DNA of 64,000 bases from Cyclobacteriaceae bacterium (lineage in GTDB: Bacteria; Bacteroidota; Bacteroidia; Cytophagales; Cyclobacteriaceae): the NCBI GenBank assembly GCA_013141055.1, contig JABFRS010000001.1, positions 1,922,001-1,986,000 of the forward strand. Direction: 5' to 3'. The position numbers were made by a program, and so were the translations under genes. Of the stretch, positions 52,313 to 62,860 are shown piece after piece. Position 1 is the stretch's first letter, and the number at the start of each line of letters is the position of its first letter. The notes under the pieces are model-generated. The model did no database searches. It saw only the letters and a program-made list of their open reading frames with translations, and was not told the DNA's origin.

Positions 52313-55128
52313 ATGCCAAGAGACCGCAGTATTCGCTCAGTATTAATCATCGGAAGTGGTCCAATTATAATCGGACAGGCATGCGAATTCGACTATGCCG
52401 GTTCGCAGGCCTCAAGGTCGCTTCGTGAAGAAGGAATCGAGGTGATCCTCATCAATTCCAATCCGGCAACCATCATGACTGACAAGGTAACTGCCGACCA
52501 CGTTTACCTTAAGCCTCTCGAAAAGAAGTATATCAGGGAAATCTTGGAAAAGCATCACGTTGATGCTGTTCTCCTACAATGGGCGGGCAAACCGCCTTGA
52601 ATCTTTGTATCGACTGTGACAAGGCTGGTATCTGGGAACATTATGGAGTAAAGATCATCGGAGTTGACATATTGGCGATTGAGACGACTGAGGACCGCGA
52701 AAAATTCCGTCTGAAAATGAATGAGCTGAATGTTGGAGTCTGCAAAGGCGCAACAGCAACCTCCTTCCTTGAAGGAAAAGAAATTGCTCAGGAAATCGGA
52801 TTCCCTCTTGTCATCCGTCCATCGTTTACCCTTGGCGGAACAGGTGGTGGCTTTGTTGAAAAACCAGAGGACTTTGATGCTGCTCTTAACCGTGGGCTTC
52901 ATGCATCACCAATTCACGAGGTACTGGTGGAGCAAAGCATTATGGGTTAGAAAGAATATGAGCTTGAACTTCTTCGCGATGGAAATGGAAATGTGATCAT
53001 CATCTGCTCTATTGAGAATTTTGATCCAATGGGAATTCATACAGGCGACTCAATCACCGTTGCTCCTGCCATGACCTTACCGGATACCGTTTATCAGCAC
53101 ATGCGTGATCTTGCTATCAAGATGATGAATGGTATCGGAAAGTTTGCAGGTGGCTGCAATGTTCAGTTCTCTGTCAATCCCGACAACGACGATCAGATCA
53201 TTGGAATTGAAATCAATCCCCGTGTATCACGCTCTTCAGCGCTTGCATCAAAAGCAACAGGTTATCCTATTGCAAAGATTGCCGCCAAGCTTGCCATTGG
53301 CTATAATCTTGATGAATTAAGCAATGCCATTACCGGCACCACAACAGCATACTTCGAGCCTGCGCTTGATTATGTCATCGTAAAGATCCCTCGCTGGAAC
53401 TTTGATAAGTTCCACGGTGCCGATCGTCGCTTAGGCTTGCAAATGAAATCCGTTGGTGAGGTAATGGGCATTGGAAGGAATTTCCAGGAAGCATTACAAA
53501 AAGCATGTCAGTCACTTGAGATCAGGAGAAATGGTTTGGGTGCTGATGGAAAAGAAGTAAAAAATCAAGCTGAGCTTCTGCACAGTCTTGAGCGCCCAAG
53601 CTGGAATCGCTTGTTCCATATTTATGATTCAATGAAGCTTGGCATTTCGATGAAGACCATTCAGCATCTAACAAAGATTGACAAATGGTTTTTGGATCAG
53701 ATCTGGGAGTTGATTGAGGTTGAGCAAGAGATAGAAAAATATACACTGGATACCATTCCGGTATCGTTGATGCGTACAGCAAAAGAGAAGGGTTATGCGG
53801 ATCGTCAGATCGCACATCTTATTGATTGCAAGGAAAGCCAGGTACATCTCAAGCGTCGCGAGATGGGAATCAATCGTGTCTACAAACTCGTGGATACCTG
53901 TGCAGCAGAATTTGACGCAAAGACGCCTTACTACTATTCAACTTTCGATTCAGAAAATGAATCAAAACCTTCTTCGCGGAAAAAAGTAATTGTTTTGGGT
54001 TCTGGTCCAAACAGAATTGGTCAGGGTATTGAGTTCGATTACTCCTGCGTGCACGGAATTCTTGCAGCAAAAGAGTGTGGGTATGAAGCAATCATGATCA
54101 ATTGCAATCCTGAAACAGTTTCCACTGACTTTGACATCGCTGATAAGCTTTATTTCGAACCAGTATTCTGGGAGCATCTTTGGGATATTATTCAACACGA
54201 AAAACCAGAAGGCGTTATCGTTCAGTTGGGCGGCCAGACTGCATTGAAGCTTGCAGAAAAACTTAAAAAGTATGGCGTGAAGATCATGGGAACTTCTTAT
54301 GAAGCCCTTGACCTTGCCGAAGATCGCGGAAGCTTCTCATCACTCTTAAAGGATCTCAATATTCCATACCCTGATTTTGGAGTTGCAACAGATGCGGATG
54401 AAGCTCTCGAAGTTTCCAAGACGATTGGATTCCCATTGTTGGTAAGGCCTTCTTATGTTTTGGGGGGCCAAAGCATGAAGATCGTAATCAATGAAACAGA
54501 GCTTGAGAATCATATTCTTGATATCTGGAAGCATCTTCCTGAAAACAAGGTTTTGTTAGATCATTTCCTTGACGGAGCTATCGAAGCAGAAGCTGATGCT
54601 ATTTGTGATGGAGAGGATGTCTATATCATTGGTATCATGCAACACATTGAGCCTGCCGGTATTCACTCCGGTGACTCATACGCCGTACTTCCCCCTTACA
54701 ACCTCGGTGATTTTGTAATGAAGCAAATCGAAACGTATACAAAGAGAATTGCTTTGGCATTGAAAACTGTCGGATTGATCAACATTCAGTTCGCCATTAA
54801 AGGAGATACTGTTTACATCATTGAAGCAAATCCACGAGCATCAAGAACGGTCCCGTTTATCTGCAAGGCATATGATGAGCCTTACGTTAACTATGCCACA
54901 AAAGTGATGTTGGGCGAAAAGAAGGTGAAGGATTTCACATTCAATCCTACAAAGAAGGGTTATGCGATCAAGGTTCCTGTGTTCTCCTTTAGCAAATTCC
55001 CTGAAGTAAATAAAGAATTGGGTCCTGAAATGAAATCAACGGGTGAGGCGATCTACTTCATCGATGATTTAATGGACGATTATTTTCTCAATATTTACTC
55101 AGAAAGAAATCTCTATCTGAGTCGTTAG
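52313..55128 (+). pseudogene. carB: Carbamoyl-phosphate synthase large subunit CarB, with frameshift and nonsense codon
   Basis: The gene would encode 938 residues after one base is restored. From ATG 52313 it reads SIRSVLIIGSGPIIIGQACEFDYAGSQASRSLREEGIEVILINSNPATIM, then the frame breaks near 52573: VDAVLLQWAGKPP replaces the expected VDAVLPTMGGQTALN, fitting loss of one C in a CCC run (CTCCTACA for CTCCCTACA). A TAG at 52948-52950 replaces the expected TGG ([11 protein letters not shown]). Everything after, to 55128, is intact: both ATP-grasp halves, oligomerisation region and a truncated-looking end without a long MGS domain. CarB makes carbamoyl phosphate for arginine and pyrimidines. No carA is adjacent. 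It is either recently broken or contains sequencing errors. Confidence 0.9.
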
Positions 55129-55135
55129 ACATTTT

Positions 55136-55166
55136 GGGATGAGATATTGAGTTCATATCTCATCCC
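55136..55166. terminator. Inverted repeat between carB and the convergent permease gene
   Basis: GGGATGAGATAT (55136-55147) and ATATCTCATCCC (55155-55166) are a perfect 12-bp stem with a seven-base loop, between the two stop codons. There is no T run, so use as a bidirectional terminator is inferred. Confidence 0.65.
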
Positions 55167-55173
55167 TATATTA

Positions 55174-57627
55174 CTATTGGCTTCTCAATGATTTTACCGG
55201 ATTCACAATTGCAGCCTTGATCGACTGATAGCTTACCGTTAGCCAAGCAATGCCCAGTGCTAATAATCCCGCTATCACAAAAGCTTCTACTCCAACAGGA
55301 ATTCTATAGGCAAATCCACTGAGCCATTGCTCCATCATCCACCATGAAAAAGGTGTTGCCAGTACAAAAGCAATAATGACGAGTCTTGTAAAATCTTTTG
55401 ATAATAAAACTACCACTCCCCCAACAGAAGCGCCGAGCACTTTGCGTACCCCAATTTCTTTTGTTCTGAGGCTTGCCGTATAAGCTGACAATCCAAATAA
55501 CCCAACGCATGCAATGATTACTGCCAGGCCTGAAAAGACTCTGAACAATACTCCTGACCGCTGTTCTTCGGCATATCCCTGACTAAGATTATCATCAAGA
55601 AACTCGTACTGAAATGGTTGATCCGGTGCCAGTTCCTTCCATGCGCTTTCGACTTTGCCAATTACCTCCTTGAATCTGCCAGACTCAATTCGAATAGCGA
55701 CATAATTTAAGGTTGCCTGTGAACCAAAAAGCTCTTTGTTATAGATTACTAATGGTGTGATCTCATCACGTAGAGATTGAAAATGGAAATTCTTAACAAC
55801 TCCTATGACAGTAAAGTAGAGACCCCCTGCCTGGCCATTATTTCCCGGAGGGTCAGAGTTATAAATTTTATGACCGATCGGATTTGTCAGCCCAATCGTC
55901 TTTACGGCAGTTTCATTTAATATGACACTCAAAGAATCGCTCGTCTCCTTTGAAAAGAATTTGCCGTCTTGTAAATGAAGGCCTATCATCTCAGGGAATT
56001 CATCATCGAGCACCATTGCTTTCACAGTAAGAATTTCATCAAATCCCGCTGCCTTAAACTGCTGGCCAAACACATCATCCCGATTTCCTATCATTGAACC
56101 CGAACATGCCGCAGCATTAACACCTGGAATTGTCTTGACCTCCTCCACGAATGTGTTCGTTTTCTTTTGAAGACCGAAGGCCCGCTTTACCATCAACACC
56201 TGATCTTTTTCAAAACCAAGTTGCTTGTTCTGCATGAAACTCATCTGGTTTCCAACGACAAGTGTTCCCACGATCAGAATGATCGAAATCATGAATTGAA
56301 ATACGACGAGCCCATTACGAAGCCATTTACCCTTTGAACTGCTGATGAAATTTCCTTTCATCACAACAACAGGATTGAAGCTTGATAAAACAAAAGCAGG
56401 GTAAAGTCCGGCAAGAAGACCTACAAACAAAGCAAATCCCAGTAGCCCGAGAATCATCTCTGCATTCAATGTTAGTTGAAGTTGCTTTGCAATCAGATCA
56501 TTGAAAGACGGTAATAGTAAATAAGCACCAACAACTGCCAGCAGAGTTCCGATGACTGACAATATGAATGCCTCTGTGAGAAATTGAGCAATCAAGTTTC
56601 CTTTAAGAGATCCCATTACCTTCCTCACTCCTACTTCTCTTGCCCGCTCAGACGATCTTGCGGTGGCAAGGTTCATGAAGTTTATACATGCAATCACTAA
56701 AATCAGAACAGCAATCAAAGAAAGGGAGTAAACATATTTTTTATTGCCACTCGGCGACATTGTAAACTCAAGATTGGTAGGATCTAAGTGGATTTCAGTA
56801 AGAGGCTGCAAAAAATAACGATATCCGTTTCCTTCTTTCTTATAATCAATCCATGACTTCCCCAGCTTTGTTTCAATTTCTGCAGCAGCGTAGTTATCCA
56901 CCATGCCTGGAAATTTTGCTTCCAAAGCACTGGCGCTTGCTCCTGGCTTTAACTTTATATAAGTCTGTGAATCAAAACCTGTATAGTTGAGAGTTTTAAG
57001 AAGTCGTGAAAGATCAATGGAGCCAATAAAATCATATCTCATGTGAGAGTTATCCGGCTGATCTTCAAATATTCCTGTTACTTTAAATTCTCCGAAGTCA
57101 CCACTTAATGTTTTCCCCATTGGATCTTCCTCTCCAAAATATTTTCGGGCGGAAGAACGTGATACGATCACCTGGTCAGCCGCAGAGAGCGCAGTTCTTT
57201 TATCTCCTTTGATCAGATTCATATCAAAAAAAGAAAAGAACGAACTATCAGCAAAAAGAAAAAAATCTTCCTCAAAGGATTTAGTCTCACCTTCCAGCGG
57301 TCGGTATGAGATCGCAACGTTTTGATTCGGTCCCTGCATGATCAGCGTACTTTCCACTTCAGGATAATCACGCTGAACGGCTGGCGCAAATGAGTGAGGG
57401 ATGGGCGAAAAGTAGGTCACATGGTTTGGATATTTCCTTTCCAAAACCATCTTATAAATACGGTCTGAATCCGCATAAAACTTGTCGTAAGAAGTCTCAT
57501 GTTTTACATACAACACAATCAGGATGCAGGCCGTTATACTTACGGCAAGACCTAAAATATTAATGGAGGTGTAGACCCTTTGCTTTACCAAGCTTCGGAT
57601 CGCGGTTTTTATGTAGTTTCTGAGCAT
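55174..57627 (-). CDS. ABC transporter permease, MacB/FtsX type (lone)
   Basis: 817 residues. An N-terminal helix (INILGLAVSITACILIVLYV, about 22-42) precedes a periplasmic MacB-core region, then FtsX block one (about 285-440, with ARSSERAREVGVRKVMGS), a second periplasmic region, and a C-terminal FtsX block (ASLRTKEIGVRKVLGAS). This double-FtsX arrangement is the usual Bacteroidota macrolide/peptide-export-like permease. No ATPase gene is nearby, which is common for this group, so the partner must be elsewhere. Substrate unknown. Confidence 0.9.
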   Translation of the reverse strand: MLRNYIKTAIRSLVKQRVYTSINILGLAVSITACILIVLYVKHETSYDKFYADSDRIYKMVLERKYPNHVTYFSPIPHSFAPAVQRDYPEVESTLIMQGPNQNVAISYRPLEGETKSFEEDFFLFADSSFFSFFDMNLIKGDKRTALSAADQVIVSRSSARKYFGEEDPMGKTLSGDFGEFKVTGIFEDQPDNSHMRYDFIGSIDLSRLLKTLNYTGFDSQTYIKLKPGASASALEAKFPGMVDNYAAAEIETKLGKSWIDYKKEGNGYRYFLQPLTEIHLDPTNLEFTMSPSGNKKYVYSLSLIAVLILVIACINFMNLATARSSERAREVGVRKVMGSLKGNLIAQFLTEAFILSVIGTLLAVVGAYLLLPSFNDLIAKQLQLTLNAEMILGLLGFALFVGLLAGLYPAFVLSSFNPVVVMKGNFISSSKGKWLRNGLVVFQFMISIILIVGTLVVGNQMSFMQNKQLGFEKDQVLMVKRAFGLQKKTNTFVEEVKTIPGVNAAACSGSMIGNRDDVFGQQFKAAGFDEILTVKAMVLDDEFPEMIGLHLQDGKFFSKETSDSLSVILNETAVKTIGLTNPIGHKIYNSDPPGNNGQAGGLYFTVIGVVKNFHFQSLRDEITPLVIYNKELFGSQATLNYVAIRIESGRFKEVIGKVESAWKELAPDQPFQYEFLDDNLSQGYAEEQRSGVLFRVFSGLAVIIACVGLFGLSAYTASLRTKEIGVRKVLGASVGGVVVLLSKDFTRLVIIAFVLATPFSWWMMEQWLSGFAYRIPVGVEAFVIAGLLALGIAWLTVSYQSIKAAIVNPVKSLRSQ

Positions 57628-57740
57628 AATTTATGGATGACAGAGGAACAAATCAGTTGCTGTTTCAAGTTATGTAATTCAAAACACTTCAACCATAGAC
57701 CAAAAAAAGGCTAAAAACGACTTATTTTTCAATAATACTT

Positions 57741-57748
57741 TAACTTTG
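57741..57748 (+). promoter_or_regulatory. Candidate -7 box for the DUF4834-dapF pair
   Basis: TAACTTTG fits TAnnTTTG, 18 bases before the ATG at 57767. Confidence 0.4.
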
Positions 57749-57766
57749 ACTTTTGGTTACGCGACT

Positions 57767-57979
57767 ATGTGGAAATTCATTATCATACTGGTGCTTCTGA
57801 TCTACGTCCTGAATAAGGTTAGCAGCCTTATTTTCAAGGTTGCCGGGCCCAAGCAAACTCCTCCCAATTTCAGAAAACCACCGGAAGGAACCATCAACAT
57901 GAACTCAGCTCCCCCACAGCCTAAAAAGAAAGGCGGACTAAAGGGTGGTGAATATGTTGATTACGAGGAAGTAAAATAA
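57767..57979 (+). CDS. DUF4834-like small membrane protein
   Basis: 70 residues. One N-terminal helix (MWKFIIILVLLIYVLNKVSSLIF), then a Pro/Lys-rich linker and a conserved acidic end (GGEYVDYEEVK), the DUF4834 pattern. The ATG at 57767 is chosen over a TTG seven codons upstream, which would fall inside the -7 box. Function unknown. DapF starts 32 bases after the stop, so they likely share a transcript. Confidence 0.8.
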   Translation: MWKFIIILVLLIYVLNKVSSLIFKVAGPKQTPPNFRKPPEGTINMNSAPPQPKKKGGLKGGEYVDYEEVK

Positions 57980-58011
57980 TCCACTTAGTTTTCCAGTACA
58001 GGCATTCCTAA

Positions 58012-58788
58012 ATGAAAATTCATTTTTATAAATATCAGGCAGCTGGCAATGACTTTGTTCTTGCCGATAATCGTGAAGGGAATCTTTCTTTCACCGATGC
58101 ACAGGTTGCAAAGATTTGCGATCGCCGCTTTGGTATTGGTGCGGATGGTTTGATCCTGCTGGAAAAAGATCCTGTTCACAACTTTAAAATGATTTATCGC
58201 AATGCCGATGGAAGTGAAAGCTTCTGCGGTAATGGTTGTCGTGCAGCAGTTCATTTCGCAAACAAATTAGGCATCATAAAAGATACAGCTTCCTTCTCTG
58301 CTTATGATGGTCCTCACACTGCTAAGATATTACCGAAAGGTTTTGTCCGCTTCTCTTTAAAAGATGTGAATGCAGTGGAGTCAAAAGGTGACGACTACTA
58401 TATTAATACTGGCACTGATCATAACATTCGCTTTGTAACAGATATTCATAATTATCCTGTAGCGGAAGAGGGAAGAAAGATCCGATACTCTAATCTTTAC
58501 AAGCCGAAAGGAACGAATGCAAATTTCATTGAGGTAAGTCCTGATCAAAGCGTAACGTTTCGCATCTATGAAAGAGGTGTTGAAGCTGAAACCTATTCCA
58601 GTGGATCAGGAGCAACTGCCTGTGCGTTGGCGGTAGCAAAAGTTTATGGGTATAGTTCTCCCATTAAGTTGAATTCAAAAGGCGGAATTTTAACGGTTGA
58701 GTTCGAAACCCGCCAGAACGGCACATTTCATAACATCTTTCTAACTGGCCCTGTTGAGCTGGTTTTTGAGACCGAATCGGTCATTTAG
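58012..58788 (+). CDS. dapF: Diaminopimelate epimerase DapF
   Basis: 258 residues. Both catalytic cysteines are present: Cys72 in ESFCGNGCRAAVHF and Cys204 in SSGSGATACALAVAK. The N-terminal KYQAAGNDFVLAD is also a signature. It interconverts LL- and meso-diaminopimelate, giving meso-DAP for peptidoglycan and the lysine route. Slightly shorter than E. coli DapF (274) but complete. Confidence 0.96.
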   Translation: MKIHFYKYQAAGNDFVLADNREGNLSFTDAQVAKICDRRFGIGADGLILLEKDPVHNFKMIYRNADGSESFCGNGCRAAVHFANKLGIIKDTASFSAYDGPHTAKILPKGFVRFSLKDVNAVESKGDDYYINTGTDHNIRFVTDIHNYPVAEEGRKIRYSNLYKPKGTNANFIEVSPDQSVTFRIYERGVEAETYSSGSGATACALAVAKVYGYSSPIKLNSKGGILTVEFETRQNGTFHNIFLTGPVELVFETESVI

Positions 58789-58974
58789 CCTCACTTCTCT
58801 CCTCTTTAGGAGAATTCCTGCCAAAATGCGCCTGCGGGGGCGCTTTGGAACTATAATTGCACCCCTGAAAATCTTAACTTTACGGCCCGTTTGAAAGTTA
58901 TTTTATGTGCTTCAATTGGTAAAAACACTGATTAAGGCGGCGCCTAAAAAAACAGGAACGATTAACGAATAGAC

Positions 58975-61900
58975 ATGCTAAAACTCATTGCCAAATTATT
59001 CGGCACCAAATCCGAGAAAGATATTAAGCGAGTGATGCCACTGGTGGAAGCCACGCAACGCGAGGGTGAAAAACTAAAGTCGATCTCTCATGACGAACTA
59101 AGGGGACAAACCACGGAAGTTCAGGATATTATCAACGCCAATCTGAAGCCTATCGACGATCAATTGGCTGGCCTTCACAAACAAGTGAATGATCATCCTG
59201 ATCTTGATCTTCATGAAAAAGAAGCAATCTTTAATCAGATCGATCAGATCGAAAAAGACAGAAATAAGGAACTTGAAAAGGTATTGATGGATGTTCTTCC
59301 AAGAGCATTCGCGATTGTTCGTGAAACCGCAAGGCGCTTTAAAGAAAATGAATATCTGGAAGTGGCTGCTACCGAAATGGATCACCATCTGGCCCTTCGT
59401 CATGAGAACATAAAAATATCAGGCGATAAAGCTTTATGGCATAATCAATGGATGGCTGCCGGAAATCTCATCAAGTGGGACATGGTTCATTACGATGTTC
59501 AGATCATTGGTGGTATTGTTTTGCATGAAGGAAAGATTGCCGAAATGGCAACGGGTGAAGGAAAAACCTTAGTGGCAACTTTCCCAACATTCCTGAATGC
59601 ATTGGCAAAGCGCGGAGTACACATCGTAACCGTGAATAATTATCTGGCAACACGCGATAGCGAATGGATGGCTCCCTTGTTCCAGTTTCATGGATTAACT
59701 ATTGACTGTATTGATAAACATGAGCCAAATTCCATTGCACGTCGCAATGCATACCAGGCAGACATTACATACGGAACCAATAACGAATTCGGCTTTGATT
59801 ACCTGCGTGATAATATGGCGCGTGAAACCGAAGAATTAGTGCAACGTGGCCATCACTATGCAATGGTGGATGAGGTGGATAGTGTTTTGGTTGATGAAGC
59901 CCGTACACCCCTAATCATTTCGGGTCCTGTTCCACGCGGAGATCAGCATGAGTTCTATGATTTGAAACCACGCATTTTTAAGGTGGTGGAAGCTCAAAAG
60001 AAGCTGATCACTCAGTTTTTGAATGATTCAAAGAAACAACTGGCGGAAGGAAATGAAAAAGATGGAGGGCTTGCTCTATTCCGTGCCCATCGCGGTATGC
60101 CGAAGTTCAAACCATTGATCAAATATCTTAGTGAATCCGGAAACAGGAATGTTTTACAGAAGACTGAAAACTATCACTTGCAGGATAACAAAAAGGAAAT
60201 GCCAAAGGCAGACGCTCCATTGTTTTTTGTGATCGATGAAAAAGATAATAGTGTTGAGCTTACTGACAAGGGGATTGATTTGATCACCGGTGAAGGTGAA
60301 GATCCCAAGCTGTTCATACTTCCTGAAATAGGAATGGAGCTCAATCAGATTGAAAAAGACACGACACTCGATGCAGCTGCTCAGCTTCAGAAGAAAGAGG
60401 AGTTGATTCGCGAGTATTCAACAAAGTCACAGCGTATTCATAGTATCAATCAGTTACTGAAAGCTTATACTTTATTCGAGCGTGATACAGAATATATCAT
60501 TGTAGATGGTAAAGTGAAGATTGTTGATGAGCAAACAGGTCGTGTACTGGATGGAAGACGCTATTCAGATGGATTACACCAGGCGATCGAAGCAAAAGAG
60601 AGTGTTAAGGTAGAAGACGCGACACAGACGTATGCCACCATCACCCTTCAGAATTATTTCCGCATGTATCACAAGCTTGCGGGTATGACCGGAACAGCAG
60701 AGACAGAAGCTGGAGAACTCTGGGATATTTATAAATTGGATGTTGTTGCAATCCCAACCAACAGGCCCGTCACCCGTAAGGATATGGATGATCTTGTGCA
60801 TAAAACCATGCGTGAGAAATTCAATGCTGTAGTAGAAGAAATTGTATTGCTGACAAAGGAGGGAAGACCTGTTCTTGTTGGTACCACTTCCGTGGAAATA
60901 TCAGAATTGTTAAGTCGCATGTTGCAACTTCGCAAGATCAAGCACAATGTCTTGAATGCAAAGCAACATCAACGCGAGGCAGAAATTGTTGCAGAAGCAG
61001 GAAAGCCTAGTACTGTTACCATCGCCACCAACATGGCAGGTCGCGGAACAGATATTAAACTAACACCGGAATCACGCGCTGCAGGTGGGCTTGCTATTAT
61101 CGGAACGGAACGCCACGAATCACGTCGCGTGGATCGTCAGTTGCGTGGTCGTTCAGGTCGTCAGGGAGATCCTGGAACTTCCAAGTTCTATGTTTCTCTT
61201 GAAGACAATCTGATGCGCTTGTTCATGCCAGAGCGTATTGCCCGTATCATGGATCGTCTTGGATTAAAAGAGGGAGAAGTGATTTCCCATTCGATGGTTA
61301 CCAACTCTATCGAGCGTGCACAGAAAAAAGTAGAGGAGAATAACTTCGGTATACGCAAGCGACTGCTGGAGTATGATAACGTGATGAACTCACAGCGTGA
61401 GGTTATCTACAAAAGAAGAAGGAACGCATTGTTTGGAGAACGTCTTCAATTGGACATCCTCAACATGCTATTTGATACTTGTGATGACCTTGCCGCAAAC
61501 GCAAAGGCTGGAGAAACACTGGAAAATTTCAAAGTGAATTTGTTGAGTACCCTTGGTCTTGATTTTAACATCACAGCAGATGAATATTCAAGCTGGGATC
61601 AGCCGAAGCTTGCAGAAAATCTCTATCAACAGGCACTTAATCACTATGAGTCAAAAAATAAAGCTGCTGCTCAAAAATCATTGCCGGTTATTCTTGATAT
61701 CTATCGGACGCGCGGAGCGAATATTCAAAATATCTCGGTGCCGTTCAGTGATGGTATAAAGCAAATTGAAGTTGCTGCTCCATTGAAGAAATGTGTTGAC
61801 ACCAATAATTCGGAATTGATTCGCTCGATGGAGAAAATGATCACATTGGCGATCATCGACATGCAATGGAAAGAACACCTTCGCGACATGGATGACCTGA

Positions 61901-62322
61901 AGCAAAGTGTTCAAAATGCGGTTTATGAACAAAAGGATCCATTGTTGATCTATAAGTTTGAAGGATTTGAAGCATTCAAACGATTCATTGCAAGGGTGAA
62001 TGAAGAAACAATCTCTTTCCTTATGAAGGCAGACATTCCTACCCAGGAACCCGAGCGTCTTCAGGAGGCTCGTTCACAAAAACGTCAACGTTTCAGTGAG
62101 CAGAAGGATGAATCACAATCTCTTCTTCAGGGAGGTGGTGCGCCACAGGCTCCGAGAAATGAGGTTGAGCAAAAAGTCATGCCAGTAAAATCTGAAAAGA
62201 TGGCCGGGCGGAATGATAAGGTTACGGTTCAATATCAGGATGGTCGTGTAGCGAAAGATGTGAAATACAAAAAGGTTGAGGAAGACATCAAGAGCGGTCG
62301 TTGCATCGTTATCGAACAATAA
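58975..62322 (+). CDS. secA: Preprotein translocase ATPase SecA
   Basis: 1115 residues, longer than the E. coli protein (901), with the extra length typical of Bacteroidota. NBD1 carries MATGEGKTLVATF (Walker A about 192-198), then the cross-linking domain, DEVDSVLVDEARTPLIISGP (Walker B), NBD2 with TNMAGRGTDIKL and RQLRGRSGRQGDPG, and the helical wing and scaffold parts. An insert of about 140 residues near 330-470 separates parts of NBD1. The C-terminus lacks the Cys-rich zinc/SecB-binding motif. It drives Sec export at the inner membrane. Confidence 0.96.
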   Translation: MLKLIAKLFGTKSEKDIKRVMPLVEATQREGEKLKSISHDELRGQTTEVQDIINANLKPIDDQLAGLHKQVNDHPDLDLHEKEAIFNQIDQIEKDRNKELEKVLMDVLPRAFAIVRETARRFKENEYLEVAATEMDHHLALRHENIKISGDKALWHNQWMAAGNLIKWDMVHYDVQIIGGIVLHEGKIAEMATGEGKTLVATFPTFLNALAKRGVHIVTVNNYLATRDSEWMAPLFQFHGLTIDCIDKHEPNSIARRNAYQADITYGTNNEFGFDYLRDNMARETEELVQRGHHYAMVDEVDSVLVDEARTPLIISGPVPRGDQHEFYDLKPRIFKVVEAQKKLITQFLNDSKKQLAEGNEKDGGLALFRAHRGMPKFKPLIKYLSESGNRNVLQKTENYHLQDNKKEMPKADAPLFFVIDEKDNSVELTDKGIDLITGEGEDPKLFILPEIGMELNQIEKDTTLDAAAQLQKKEELIREYSTKSQRIHSINQLLKAYTLFERDTEYIIVDGKVKIVDEQTGRVLDGRRYSDGLHQAIEAKESVKVEDATQTYATITLQNYFRMYHKLAGMTGTAETEAGELWDIYKLDVVAIPTNRPVTRKDMDDLVHKTMREKFNAVVEEIVLLTKEGRPVLVGTTSVEISELLSRMLQLRKIKHNVLNAKQHQREAEIVAEAGKPSTVTIATNMAGRGTDIKLTPESRAAGGLAIIGTERHESRRVDRQLRGRSGRQGDPGTSKFYVSLEDNLMRLFMPERIARIMDRLGLKEGEVISHSMVTNSIERAQKKVEENNFGIRKRLLEYDNVMNSQREVIYKRRRNALFGERLQLDILNMLFDTCDDLAANAKAGETLENFKVNLLSTLGLDFNITADEYSSWDQPKLAENLYQQALNHYESKNKAAAQKSLPVILDIYRTRGANIQNISVPFSDGIKQIEVAAPLKKCVDTNNSELIRSMEKMITLAIIDMQWKEHLRDMDDLKQSVQNAVYEQKDPLLIYKFEGFEAFKRFIARVNEETISFLMKADIPTQEPERLQEARSQKRQRFSEQKDESQSLLQGGGAPQAPRNEVEQKVMPVKSEKMAGRNDKVTVQYQDGRVAKDVKYKKVEEDIKSGRCIVIEQ

Positions 62323-62332
62323 GTCGGCAAAA

Positions 62333-62860
62333 ATGAATTACTTTGTAGACATGGAAGAGCTTATAAATCGCACAGCATGGTCATGTATGATGTTTGTGGT
62401 GTGTTTGGCATCCTTCTCATGCGCTGCTCAGAAGAATAGTTCAAAGCCTTACTATCATGAAGATTTGCAGGCCCTCCGTCCTAAATTTCCCGAGACAGTA
62501 GATTCTTCCGTTCAGATTCAGTTTCAGAAAAAAGAAGAGGTCGTTCCTGTTTACAATGTTAATAAGAAGGTAGACGGTGTTCTGGATAGCATTAACCACT
62601 TCAATGCTTCGCGCAAACTTATCGATGGCTTTACGATTCAGATTTATTCCGGGCAGAATCGTGAAGAAGCGATGCTCACCAAGAAAAAAATGTCAACTGA
62701 TGCTGGGGATCTTTCTTCAGAAATGGAATACACACAGCCAAAATTCCGTGTTAAAGTAGGAAGCTATTTTTCAAGACTGGAGGCTCAAAAGGATCTTCTC
62801 CGCATGAAAAGATTATTCCCTAATGCAATACTGGTTCCTGAAAAAATTCTGGTACGCTAA
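62333..62860 (+). CDS. SPOR-domain lipoprotein
   Basis: 175 residues from the ATG at 62333, 11 bases after secA; a start at 62351 is also possible, and the earlier in-frame start lies inside secA. The signal region ends in CLASFSC, a fair lipobox. The C-terminal half (DGFTIQIYSGQNREEAMLTKKKM...FRVKVGSYFSRLEAQKDLLRMKRLFPNAILVPEKI) is a SPOR domain, which binds denuded glycan strands of peptidoglycan. It was probably made with secA in one transcript. The next gene overlaps its stop (TAATG). Confidence 0.87.
   Translation: MNYFVDMEELINRTAWSCMMFVVCLASFSCAAQKNSSKPYYHEDLQALRPKFPETVDSSVQIQFQKKEEVVPVYNVNKKVDGVLDSINHFNASRKLIDGFTIQIYSGQNREEAMLTKKKMSTDAGDLSSEMEYTQPKFRVKVGSYFSRLEAQKDLLRMKRLFPNAILVPEKILVR

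Noticed and set aside
52579-52950. Separate small gene within carB
   Set aside because: It is the middle part of carB, isolated by the frameshift and the TAG codon.
58798-58813. TCTCCT/AGGAGA hairpin after dapF as terminator
   Set aside because: Only a 6-bp stem and no T tract.
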